In this document: piece after piece, positions 19,690 to 28,372 of the stretch
Layout of the letters: each line of letters begins with the position of its first letter
Numbering within the stretch: position 1 is the first letter of the stretch
The notes under the pieces: generated by a model
What the model was told of the DNA's origin: nothing
Seen by the model: the letters and a program-made list of their open reading frames with translations, nothing else
Databases searched by the model: none
Position numbers and translations under genes: made by a program
From: Tissierellia bacterium
GTDB lineage: Bacteria; Bacillota; Clostridia; Tissierellales; Tepidimicrobiaceae
NCBI GenBank assembly: GCA_012839745.1
Contig: DUMS01000086.1
Coordinates: forward strand, 1-64,000
DNA length: 64,000 bases
Direction of reading: 5' to 3'

Positions 19690-19736
19690 ACAAGTTCCTT
19701 TATTTCCCTTGCGTGGAAAAGGAACTTGTTTTTATA
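19690..19736 (-). terminator. Terminator after kce
   Basis: ACAAGTTCCTTTa...GGAAAAGGAACTTGTTTTT hairpin. Confidence 0.8.
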
Positions 19737-20555
19737 TTATCTTTTCTTTAGTCCCAGTATCTGCCTTGCTTCATCAGGTGTAGCAATTTCCCTGCCCAGC
19801 TCTTTAGCAAGCCTTACTACCTTTTCAACCAGTTCTCCATTTGATTTTGCTAAAACGCCTTTTGAAATATATACGTTATCTTCAAATCCTACTCTTACAT
19901 GGCCTCCCATTACAATTCCCAGTGCTGCCATCTGAAACTGATGTCTTCCAACTCCTGCAACAGTCCAGGTGGACCCTTCTGGAAGGCTGTCTACCATGAA
20001 AGCCAAATCCCTTGCAGTAGCTGCTATTTGAACTCCCATTACGAAGTCAAAATGCATTGGCTTCAGTATATATCCCTGTTTAGCAAATTTTATTGCATAA
20101 TCTATCATGCCTTTGTCAAATACTTCAATTTCAGGCTTGATCCCCTTTTCAATCATCTTCTGTCCAAAGTATTTGATGGTGTTTTCAGTGTTTACAAATA
20201 TTTCATCTCCGCCAAAGTTTAGAGTTCCACAGTCCAGTGTTGCCATTTCTGGCAGAAGCTCTATAGGCTGCAGCCTTTCGTCATTGCTCATTCCCACTGC
20301 TCCACCTGTAGATGGCTGGATTATTACATCAGGGCATCTCCTCCTGATTTCCTCCATACACAGTCTGAATCTTTCCTTGTCCTGTGTAGGAGTGCCATCG
20401 TCATATCTTACGTGAAGGTGAATTATGCTTGCTCCTGCTCTATAGGCAGATTCTGCCTCTCTTCCTATTTCCTCTACAGTATAAGGCACATTTGGGTTGT
20501 TTTCCTTTGTAACTTCTGCTCCGCATATAGCTGCAGTAATTATTAACTTGTCCAT
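19737..20555 (-). CDS. kce: 3-keto-5-aminohexanoate cleavage enzyme (BKACE/DUF849)
   Basis: MDKLIITAAICGAEVTKENNPNVPYTVEEIGREAESAYRAGASIIHLHVR. Confidence 0.88.
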   Translation of the reverse strand: MDKLIITAAICGAEVTKENNPNVPYTVEEIGREAESAYRAGASIIHLHVRYDDGTPTQDKERFRLCMEEIRRRCPDVIIQPSTGGAVGMSNDERLQPIELLPEMATLDCGTLNFGGDEIFVNTENTIKYFGQKMIEKGIKPEIEVFDKGMIDYAIKFAKQGYILKPMHFDFVMGVQIAATARDLAFMVDSLPEGSTWTVAGVGRHQFQMAALGIVMGGHVRVGFEDNVYISKGVLAKSNGELVEKVVRLAKELGREIATPDEARQILGLKKR

Positions 20556-20588
20556 TAGAATCACTCCTTAAATACCATATTTAAATAT

Positions 20589-20972
20589 CTATTTTCTCAT
20601 CTTGTCCTTAGGTACTACGCATGTTCCTTCTGCCCTGCATACAACTATAGGCTCTTCCAATACGTCGCATGCTGACTCGTTTATATCTGGCCTTGGTGTA
20701 ATAACCTTTCTTGCTTCAAATACCATCTTTCTTGAAGTGTTTCCAACATGTGTTATTTCTCCAACTGCTTCTATGTAATCTCCAGCATGAACAGGAGCCA
20801 GGAATTCTACCTTGTTGTAAGCTACAAACAGACCTTCGTCTCCATCATGTCTAATAAGTAGCTCTGTTGCAACATCACCAAACAGCTGTAACATCTTTGC
20901 TCCGTCTACAAGATTCCCACCGTAGTGAGCATCTCCTGAACTCATTCTTACTCTAATCATTGCTTTATCCAT
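20589..20972 (-). CDS. kal: 3-aminobutyryl-CoA ammonia lyase (hotdog fold)
   Basis: [65 protein letters not shown]; adjacent to kce. Confidence 0.88.
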   Translation of the reverse strand: MDKAMIRVRMSSGDAHYGGNLVDGAKMLQLFGDVATELLIRHDGDEGLFVAYNKVEFLAPVHAGDYIEAVGEITHVGNTSRKMVFEARKVITPRPDINESACDVLEEPIVVCRAEGTCVVPKDKMRK

Positions 20973-21034
20973 AAAATCCCCTCCATTTAATATTACTTTG
21001 TTAAGTCATATACATTATACCATACTTATATATT

Positions 21035-22204
21035 CTATACCATATCAATTGCTTTTTCAATTCTCTCTAAGGCTTCCTTTAAAAGGGAACGTGGGCAGCC
21101 TATGTTAAACCTCATGAATCCCTTGCCTTCTTCCCCAAACATGCCTCCATCATTCAATGCCAACTGACATTTGTTTACAAAGAAGTCCTTAAGCTCATCA
21201 GGACTCATATTAAGTCCCCTGCAGTCAACCCATATCAGGTATGTTCCCTCTGGCTTCATTGCCTTAAGCTTTGGAATCCTTTTGTTGATGTAATCTATGA
21301 AGAAATCCCTGTTGCATTCAAGGTATTCTAACAGCTCATCAAGCCATTCTTCGGATTCGTTGTATGCAGCAATTAATGCTTCCCCTCCAAATATGTTTGG
21401 AGTTGATACATGGTCCTTGTTGATTTCAGCTCTGTATTTTCTCCTAAGCTCCTCGTTGGATATAATGACATTTGAAACCTGAAGCCCTGCTATGTTGAAG
21501 GTCTTGCTGGGAGCTGTCAGCACTACACAGTTATCCCTTATTTCATCTGAAATACTGCCTAGTACTATATGCCTGTTTCCGCTATATACAATGTCAAAAT
21601 GTATTTCATCGGATACAATCAATATGTTATTTCTAATGCATATATCTGCAAGTTCCTTAAGCTCCTCCTCCTTCCAGACCCTTCCTCCGGGATTGTGGGG
21701 GCTGCACAATATAAGCATTTTAGTCCTTGAATCAATTTTTTTCATAAGGTCATTGTAGTCCATATGGTACTTTCCATCCTCAAGCTTGAGAGGGTTTCTT
21801 ACTATTTCACGCCAGTTGTCCCTGATTACGCTGTAGAATGGATGATATACGGGAGTCTGTATTATGACCTTGTCTCCCGGCTCTGTAAAGGCCCTTATAC
21901 AATAGCTTAATGCTGGAACCACTCCCGGAGTGTATGTAATCCACTCCCTTTCAACCTTAAAGTTATGCCTTCTAGCCATCCACCCTATTACTGCATTGTA
22001 ATAGTCATCAGAAGGAAATGTATATCCAAATATGCTGTGACGAGCCCTCCTCTCTAATGCTTCCGTAATGGGCTTGGCTGCAGGAAAATCCATATCCGCA
22101 ACCCAAAGTGGAATGAGATCTTCTCTTCCATACAGTGTACCTAAGCTATCCCATTTTAAGCAGCTGGTATTGCGCCTATCCACTATGCTGTCAAAATCGT
22201 ACAT
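21035..22204 (-). CDS. PLP-dependent C-S lyase/aminotransferase, MalY/PatB family
   Basis: MYDFDSIVDRRNTSCLKWD; LILCSPHNPGGRVWKEEEL; IVSDEIHFDIVY; APSKTFNIAGLQ. Confidence 0.9.
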   Translation of the reverse strand: MYDFDSIVDRRNTSCLKWDSLGTLYGREDLIPLWVADMDFPAAKPITEALERRARHSIFGYTFPSDDYYNAVIGWMARRHNFKVEREWITYTPGVVPALSYCIRAFTEPGDKVIIQTPVYHPFYSVIRDNWREIVRNPLKLEDGKYHMDYNDLMKKIDSRTKMLILCSPHNPGGRVWKEEELKELADICIRNNILIVSDEIHFDIVYSGNRHIVLGSISDEIRDNCVVLTAPSKTFNIAGLQVSNVIISNEELRRKYRAEINKDHVSTPNIFGGEALIAAYNESEEWLDELLEYLECNRDFFIDYINKRIPKLKAMKPEGTYLIWVDCRGLNMSPDELKDFFVNKCQLALNDGGMFGEEGKGFMRFNIGCPRSLLKEALERIEKAIDMV

Positions 22205-22365
22205 CCTATCATCCCCTATCATGTCCTTTTCCTTTATTATATCATAATGTGCTTCCAGTTTACTATTTAACAAATGTTTCTAGAATTTTTAACTATATTG
22301 TAACTACATATATTGAAAGATATGGTAAAATATTATTATTAGTGTATTGGGAGGTGAGATGATTA

Positions 22366-23073
22366 TTGGATGAGCTTATCAATCTTAAGAATGTGAGAAA
22401 GGTATACAGGATGGGGGATGAAAAAATAGTCGCCTTGAATGATATCAATCTGACCATCTATAGAGAGGAATTCGTGTGCCTGCTTGGAACCTCAGGCTCA
22501 GGAAAGAGTACGCTTTTAAACCTTATGGCCGGCTTGGAAAAGCCTACAAAAGGCGAAATAATAATTGGAAAGCATCATATTGAAAAGATGAATGAAAAGC
22601 AATTGGCCAAATTTCGCCAGCTGCATATCGGGTTTGTATTCCAGTCCTATAACCTGATACCTACCCTGTCGGCACTGGAAAATGTAAGCTTAAGCCTTAC
22701 ATTCAGAGGAGTCCCAAAAAAGGTTAGGGAAAAGATGGCTAAGGAAATGCTTGTTGCAGTAGGATTGGGCAATAGGCTTAGGCATAAACCTTCCGAAATG
22801 AGCGGAGGGCAGCAGCAAAGGGTCAGTATTGCCAGAGCTTTTGTAGGCAATCCTGAAATAGTGTTTGCTGACGAGCCCACAGGCAACCTGGACACAAAAA
22901 CCACCATAGAAGTAATGGACCTTATAACAGACATGGCAAGGGAACACAAGCAGACTCTGATCATAGTAACCCATGACCCTGAAATAGCGCCATATGGTGA
23001 TAGAATAATACATCTAAGAGATGGCAGCATTGAAAAGATAGTTCAAAATAAAAAGAAGGAGGATTATGCATAG
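22366..23073 (+). CDS. ABC transporter ATP-binding protein (MacB/LolD-like), TTG start
   Basis: LGTSGSGKSTLLN, MSGGQQQRVSIARA, DEPTGNLD. Confidence 0.95.
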   Translation: MDELINLKNVRKVYRMGDEKIVALNDINLTIYREEFVCLLGTSGSGKSTLLNLMAGLEKPTKGEIIIGKHHIEKMNEKQLAKFRQLHIGFVFQSYNLIPTLSALENVSLSLTFRGVPKKVREKMAKEMLVAVGLGNRLRHKPSEMSGGQQQRVSIARAFVGNPEIVFADEPTGNLDTKTTIEVMDLITDMAREHKQTLIIVTHDPEIAPYGDRIIHLRDGSIEKIVQNKKKEDYA

Positions 23074-25136
23074 TGAAAAAAGGTTTTGCATTTTTTTTAG
23101 TCCTAATAATAATATTATCACAGCTTTCAATTGCAGCAATTGCAGGTGACGATGAAGAGTTTGATACAAAGAAAGTAATGCCAAAATTCAGCATTCAGAA
23201 TCAGGATATACCAACTGCCGATGCCAATACAACAATGACACTGTCCTTTAATCTTACAAATTCAGGGTATCAGGCAAGGAATGTTGTCATTACGCCTGAA
23301 TTCATAGCTGAAAACAACCCATTTACAGTAAGCGGGCTGACAAATTCCCATGCCATTGGAAATATCAACGGAAATACCACAGTCAATGTCAAGATAAAGC
23401 TCAATGTGGCACCTAATGCTAAAGCTGGTACATATCCCATACGCCTGGTTATAGACTATGAAAACGTATTTGGAGACAAGGGCCAGTATGTAGAAACAGT
23501 ATATATAAAGGTAAGCGGCAAAAGCACACCTCCCAGGCTGATAATCGACAGAGTTTCTACAGAGCCTAAGGAAATAGGCCCTGGAGACAGTGCAAACATA
23601 AGCATTGTATTTGTGAACAAAGGCACAATTGAAGCCAAGGACATATCTGTGACACTGGAAGGACTAAATTCCAACGGAGGATTCTATATACAGAATGGGT
23701 CCAATGTAGGCTACGTAACAAGGGTAAGAGGAGATTCCTTTGGAGTGGTTTCCTTCAGCTTAAATGCTGCAAAGAACATAGCAATAGGAAGCCACGAGCT
23801 GTCTGTAAAGTTCAGCTATCAGGACAGCCAGGGAACCCCTTATGAGGATGTTCAGAAGATATACCTGAATATAACCGGTGAAGGAACTTCAGGCTCCAAT
23901 CTTGTAATAGAAAATCTTAATTATCCAGCTGCAGGAGTAGAAAAGGGAGAGGACTTCATATTTAATTTTGATTTGATAAACAAGGGGGAAATGGAAGCCT
24001 CCAACATTATAGTCAGGGCAGAGAGTACAGAACCTGGAGTTGTTCCAAAGTCATCCAGCATCATTAAATTAAACTCCATATCCCCTGGCAATAAGGAAAG
24101 CCTGCAATTTATATTTACTCCTGTAGACAGTGCAGAGTCAAAGAACTACCCCATCAGGATTACAGTAGAATATCAGGATGAGCTAAACTATGGAACTGAC
24201 AGTGCATACACGTTAACTCAATATATAGGAGCCTATGTAGAAGGCAAAGAGGAAAGCTCCGTCGGCAAGCCAAAGCTTATTATTGATAAGTACAGCTTTG
24301 AGCCAAATATTGTAAGGGCCGGCGAAAACTTTGTAATGAATCTGTCCTTCTATAACACAAACGGCCAGCAGACCATCAGGAATATAAAGATATTCCTGAC
24401 TTCAAATGAAACTACAGACCCAACCAGCAACAGCGCAGGAAGCAGCGTATTTACCCCTGTAAACAGCAGCAATACATTCTACATTGACAGCATTCCTCCA
24501 AAGGGAAGAGTGGAAAAGAGCATAACACTGTTTACCGTTCCTGATGCTCAGGCAAAAACCTATACCATAATTGCAAATTTCGAGTATGAAAATGGAGAAG
24601 GGCAGGAATTTACCGCTACAGAGCTTATTGGAGTGCCTGTAGTACAGCAGTCCAAGCTGGAGCTGGGAGAGCTAAGCATAAGCCCAGAAGCCTATATAGG
24701 CCAGCCAAGCCCTGTATTCATTGAATTCTACAATACCGGAAAGGTAACTTTGTACAATATGATGGTTAAGCTGGAAGGGGATTTTCAGACTGAAAATGGA
24801 AGCTACTATGTTGGCAACTTTGAAATAGGAAGATCTGACTACTTTGAGGGGATGATTATACCCACATCTCCTGGTGAAGTAACAGGCGCACTGGTATTTA
24901 CCTATGAAGACTCTACTGGAGAGCCTATTGAAGTTAGAAGGGAGTTTACAATTAATGTAATGGAATCCATGCCAATAGGCGACTTCCCACAGGATATGCC
25001 TCCTATTCCTGAAGAAAATGCAAGCATATTCAAAAAGCCTGTATTCTGGATTGCAGCAGGGGCAGTGGCAGTAGTTATTATTGGAGTTGTAATCTTCAAA
25101 AAAAGAAGAAAGAAAGGTATGTCACTAGATGAATAG
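23073..25136 (+). CDS. Exported protein with repeated CARDB/COG1361-like beta domains and a C-terminal TM helix
   Basis: Signal peptide, repeated FxLxNxGxxxAxNVxV-type segments, C-terminal IAAGAVAVVIIGVVIFKKRRKK; GTG start overlapping the ATPase stop. Confidence 0.8.
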   Translation: MKKGFAFFLVLIIILSQLSIAAIAGDDEEFDTKKVMPKFSIQNQDIPTADANTTMTLSFNLTNSGYQARNVVITPEFIAENNPFTVSGLTNSHAIGNINGNTTVNVKIKLNVAPNAKAGTYPIRLVIDYENVFGDKGQYVETVYIKVSGKSTPPRLIIDRVSTEPKEIGPGDSANISIVFVNKGTIEAKDISVTLEGLNSNGGFYIQNGSNVGYVTRVRGDSFGVVSFSLNAAKNIAIGSHELSVKFSYQDSQGTPYEDVQKIYLNITGEGTSGSNLVIENLNYPAAGVEKGEDFIFNFDLINKGEMEASNIIVRAESTEPGVVPKSSSIIKLNSISPGNKESLQFIFTPVDSAESKNYPIRITVEYQDELNYGTDSAYTLTQYIGAYVEGKEESSVGKPKLIIDKYSFEPNIVRAGENFVMNLSFYNTNGQQTIRNIKIFLTSNETTDPTSNSAGSSVFTPVNSSNTFYIDSIPPKGRVEKSITLFTVPDAQAKTYTIIANFEYENGEGQEFTATELIGVPVVQQSKLELGELSISPEAYIGQPSPVFIEFYNTGKVTLYNMMVKLEGDFQTENGSYYVGNFEIGRSDYFEGMIIPTSPGEVTGALVFTYEDSTGEPIEVRREFTINVMESMPIGDFPQDMPPIPEENASIFKKPVFWIAAGAVAVVIIGVVIFKKRRKKGMSLDE

Positions 25137-26457
25137 GATAGATTTAATCAGAATGGGCCTTAAGAACCTATGGCGAAGAAAGCTTAGAACCTTTCTGACA
25201 ATACTCGGGGTACTTATTGGCACCAGCTCCATAATTGTTATGCTGTCCATAGGATTTGGAATGCAGGAATCATATATGGGAATGCTCTCAAGAATGGGAG
25301 ACCTTACAACCATTAACGTTTATAAGGGCTATGGCGGAGGTTATATGGATGCTTCATCAGGAAGAAAAAGCAATGAGGTAAAGCTGAATGATGAAGCCAT
25401 AGAAAACTTCAAAAATATACCCCATGTAGTTGCAGCAACTCCTCTGGTGGAAACCTGGGGAATGATAGTATCCGGAAAAAATATGGCCTATGTTACCTTA
25501 AAAGGCATAGACCCCAATTCAATGCAGCATTTTGAGTATAAAATAGCAGAAGGCCGCCTTCTTGAGCCTGGAGACAACCTGGCTGTAGTATTTGGAGGAG
25601 GCATGAGGTACAACTTTTACAATGAAAGGGATTTGAAAAGGGGCATATATACTCCTCCAGACGTAGACCTTATGAACGATAGAATGGTATTTACATTTGA
25701 TACATCCGGTGGATACCCAGCTATGCCTGGAGAACAAAGGCCTAGATACAAAGAATACAACCTTAAGGTTGTAGGAGTTCTTCAGGAAGGAAACTGGGAT
25801 ACGGATTACAGCGTATTTATGCCCATAGATACAGTACAGAAGATGATCAAGGAAAAGGAAAAGGCAGAAAACTATCCTCAGCAGAATAAAAGCAAGGACA
25901 ATGAATACGAAACAGCTCTGGTTAAGGTGGACAGCATAGACCATGTTGAGGAGGTTCAGCAAGTCATAACAGATAGCGGATACAATGCCTACAGCCTTTC
26001 TGACAGCCTAAAGGAGATGAAAAAAATGTCCAGTACAATCCAGGCAGTGCTTGGAGGGATTGGCGCCATATCACTGCTGGTAGCTGCCATAGGCATAACC
26101 AATACAATGGTTATGTCCATATATGAAAGAACCAAGGAAATTGGAATAATGAAGGTAATAGGAGCTTCCATAAGGGACATAAAGAGGCTGTTTCTGTTTG
26201 AATCAGCATTAATAGGGCTTTTAGGAGGAATATTCGGAATTGGAATGAGCTTCCTGCTATCCTTTGGATTGAACCATTTTGGCAGCGGATTTTTCATGAA
26301 CGTAGGATTTGAACCAGGGTCCAAAATAAGTATTATCCCAATATGGGTTGTGTTTGCAGCCTTGGCATTTTCAACCTTCATAGGAATACTGTCAGGATAC
26401 TACCCTGCAAGAAGGGCCATGAAGCTGTCTGCCATAGAGGCCATCAGAACTGAATAA
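25129..26457 (+). CDS. ABC transporter permease, MacB family
   Basis: MGLKNLWRRKLRTFLTILGVLIGTSSIIVM; ERTKEIGIMKVIGAS; ATGAATAG overlap with the upstream gene. Confidence 0.93.
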   Translation: MNRIDLIRMGLKNLWRRKLRTFLTILGVLIGTSSIIVMLSIGFGMQESYMGMLSRMGDLTTINVYKGYGGGYMDASSGRKSNEVKLNDEAIENFKNIPHVVAATPLVETWGMIVSGKNMAYVTLKGIDPNSMQHFEYKIAEGRLLEPGDNLAVVFGGGMRYNFYNERDLKRGIYTPPDVDLMNDRMVFTFDTSGGYPAMPGEQRPRYKEYNLKVVGVLQEGNWDTDYSVFMPIDTVQKMIKEKEKAENYPQQNKSKDNEYETALVKVDSIDHVEEVQQVITDSGYNAYSLSDSLKEMKKMSSTIQAVLGGIGAISLLVAAIGITNTMVMSIYERTKEIGIMKVIGASIRDIKRLFLFESALIGLLGGIFGIGMSFLLSFGLNHFGSGFFMNVGFEPGSKISIIPIWVVFAALAFSTFIGILSGYYPARRAMKLSAIEAIRTE

Positions 26458-26473
26458 GGTAAAAACAAGAAAC

Positions 26474-26500
26474 AAGACAGGGGGACGGTTCTCCTGTCTT
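26474..26500 (+). repeat. REP-like hairpin copy E (AAGACAGG-GGGACGGTTCT-CCTGTCTT)
   Basis: Same loop; stem changed A:T to G:C relative to copies A-C. Confidence 0.88.
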
Positions 26501-26513
26501 ATTTCTTAAAAAT

Positions 26514-26540
26514 AAGACAGGAGAACCGTCCCCCTGTCTT
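26514..26540 (-). repeat. REP-like hairpin copy F, inverted relative to E
   Basis: Minus strand AAGACAGG-GGGACGGTTCT-CCTGTCTT; E and F form a head-to-head pair between convergent genes. Confidence 0.88.
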
Positions 26541-26545
26541 ATGTC

Positions 26546-28372
26546 TTATTCCAGCTCTATCTTGCCCATGTTCAGGTCATAATACCTTCCCTTTTGCCTC
26601 ATAAGCTCATCATGGTCTCCCCGTTCTATTATCTCTCCATGTTCCAGAACCATTATGGCATTGGAGTCCCTTACTGTTGATAGCCTGTGGGCTATTACAA
26701 AGGTAGTTCTCCCTTCCATCAGCTTATCCATTCCTTCTGCTATAAGCTTTTCTGTCCTGGTATCTATTGACGATGTTGCCTCGTCTAATATCAGTATTGT
26801 TGGATTTGCCACTGCTGCCCTTGCAATTGACAACAGCTGGCGCTCTCCCTGAGAAAGATTCCCTCCATCTGCTGTAAGGTACGTATTGTATCCATCAGGC
26901 AGATTCTTAATGAAGTAGTGGGCATTGGCAAGCTTTGCAGCTTCCATTACCTCTTCATCCGTAGCATCCAGCCTTCCATATCTTATGTTGTCTGCAACAG
27001 TTCCTTCAAACAGATGGACATCCTGAAGCACCATGCTCATAGTGCTTCTTAAATCCAGCTTGTTTATGCGCCTGATATCAATGCCATCATACAGTATTGT
27101 TCCCTCGTTTATTTCATAGAATCTGTTTATAAGGTTTGTAATGGTGGTCTTTCCAGCACCTGTTGACCCTACCAGGGCAATTTTCTGTCCAGGCTTTGCG
27201 TATAAGCTGATGTTCTTAAGGACCTTCTGGTTCTCAACATATCCAAAGTTTACATTTTCAAAGGTTATATACCCTCTAAGAGGAACCTTCTCATATTCTC
27301 CATTTCCCTTGGGAACCTTCCAGTAATCCCCGTTTTTCTCATCCCTTACAAGCCTTACATCTCCTTCATATTCCTCTACATCTTCATCCAGTACATTGAA
27401 TATCCTCTCTGCACCAGCCAATGCTGCAAACAGAATATTCATCTGATTTGAAAACTGGGTAATAGGCCTTGAAATTGTCCTTGTATACTGGAGGAAGGAT
27501 GCTATATTTCCTACAGTAATGCTGTTTTTCATTACCAGAAAGGCACCAAACATGGATACCAGCGCATATAGCACGTATGATAAGTTCCCCATAATAGGCA
27601 TGAGCATTACTCCATAGGTGGATGCCTTAGTACTTGCCTTTCTCAGCTCTTCATTTCTCCTGTTAAAGCTTTTTATGGCCCGCTCCTCATAGTTAAATAC
27701 CTTGACTACCTTCTGGCCTGACATCATCTCTTCTATATATCCATTCATATCAGCCAGGGCAGCCTGCTGGTTTCTAAAGTACCTTGCGGACCTTTTCCCA
27801 ACATATCCTATTGAAAAGAACATTACCACCAGCATTGCCACTACAACCAAAGTAAGTATCGGGCTTAGTACAATCATCATAATGAATGTACCCACTACAG
27901 ATACCACGGAAATTATGAACTGGGATATGCTCTGCTCAAGACACTGGCTCAGCATATCCACGTCATTGGTAAATGTGGACATCAAATCTCCGTGGGCATG
28001 GCTGTCAAAAAATGATATGGGCAGCTTTTCCATATGGGAGAATAAATCCTCACGTATCCTGTGCACAGTATTCTGAGCAAGCTTTGCCATAAACAGGCTA
28101 CCCAGATACTGGCCTATGGATATTACTATAACCAGTACTACCATAATTATAAGGTTCTTTATAAACATATTCATATCATCATGAACTACCAGGGAATCAA
28201 TAATAGGGCTTAGCATGGCATTAGCTGATACCTGTGCAAAGGATGATACAATTACCAGCAGTATTCCGCCAAAGAACAGTGCCTTATTGAACCTGAAATA
28301 GCCAAAAAGCCTTATAAGCGTTCCCTTTACATCCCTGGGGCGAAGATTCCTGTGTTTTGGCTTGCCGTTCAT
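26546..28372 (-). CDS. ABC exporter half-transporter (TMD-NBD)
   Basis: VGSTGAGKTTITNLINRFY; LSQGERQLLSIARA; ILDEATSSIDTRTE. Confidence 0.95.
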   Translation of the reverse strand: MNGKPKHRNLRPRDVKGTLIRLFGYFRFNKALFFGGILLVIVSSFAQVSANAMLSPIIDSLVVHDDMNMFIKNLIIMVVLVIVISIGQYLGSLFMAKLAQNTVHRIREDLFSHMEKLPISFFDSHAHGDLMSTFTNDVDMLSQCLEQSISQFIISVVSVVGTFIMMIVLSPILTLVVVAMLVVMFFSIGYVGKRSARYFRNQQAALADMNGYIEEMMSGQKVVKVFNYEERAIKSFNRRNEELRKASTKASTYGVMLMPIMGNLSYVLYALVSMFGAFLVMKNSITVGNIASFLQYTRTISRPITQFSNQMNILFAALAGAERIFNVLDEDVEEYEGDVRLVRDEKNGDYWKVPKGNGEYEKVPLRGYITFENVNFGYVENQKVLKNISLYAKPGQKIALVGSTGAGKTTITNLINRFYEINEGTILYDGIDIRRINKLDLRSTMSMVLQDVHLFEGTVADNIRYGRLDATDEEVMEAAKLANAHYFIKNLPDGYNTYLTADGGNLSQGERQLLSIARAAVANPTILILDEATSSIDTRTEKLIAEGMDKLMEGRTTFVIAHRLSTVRDSNAIMVLEHGEIIERGDHDELMRQKGRYYDLNMGKIELE

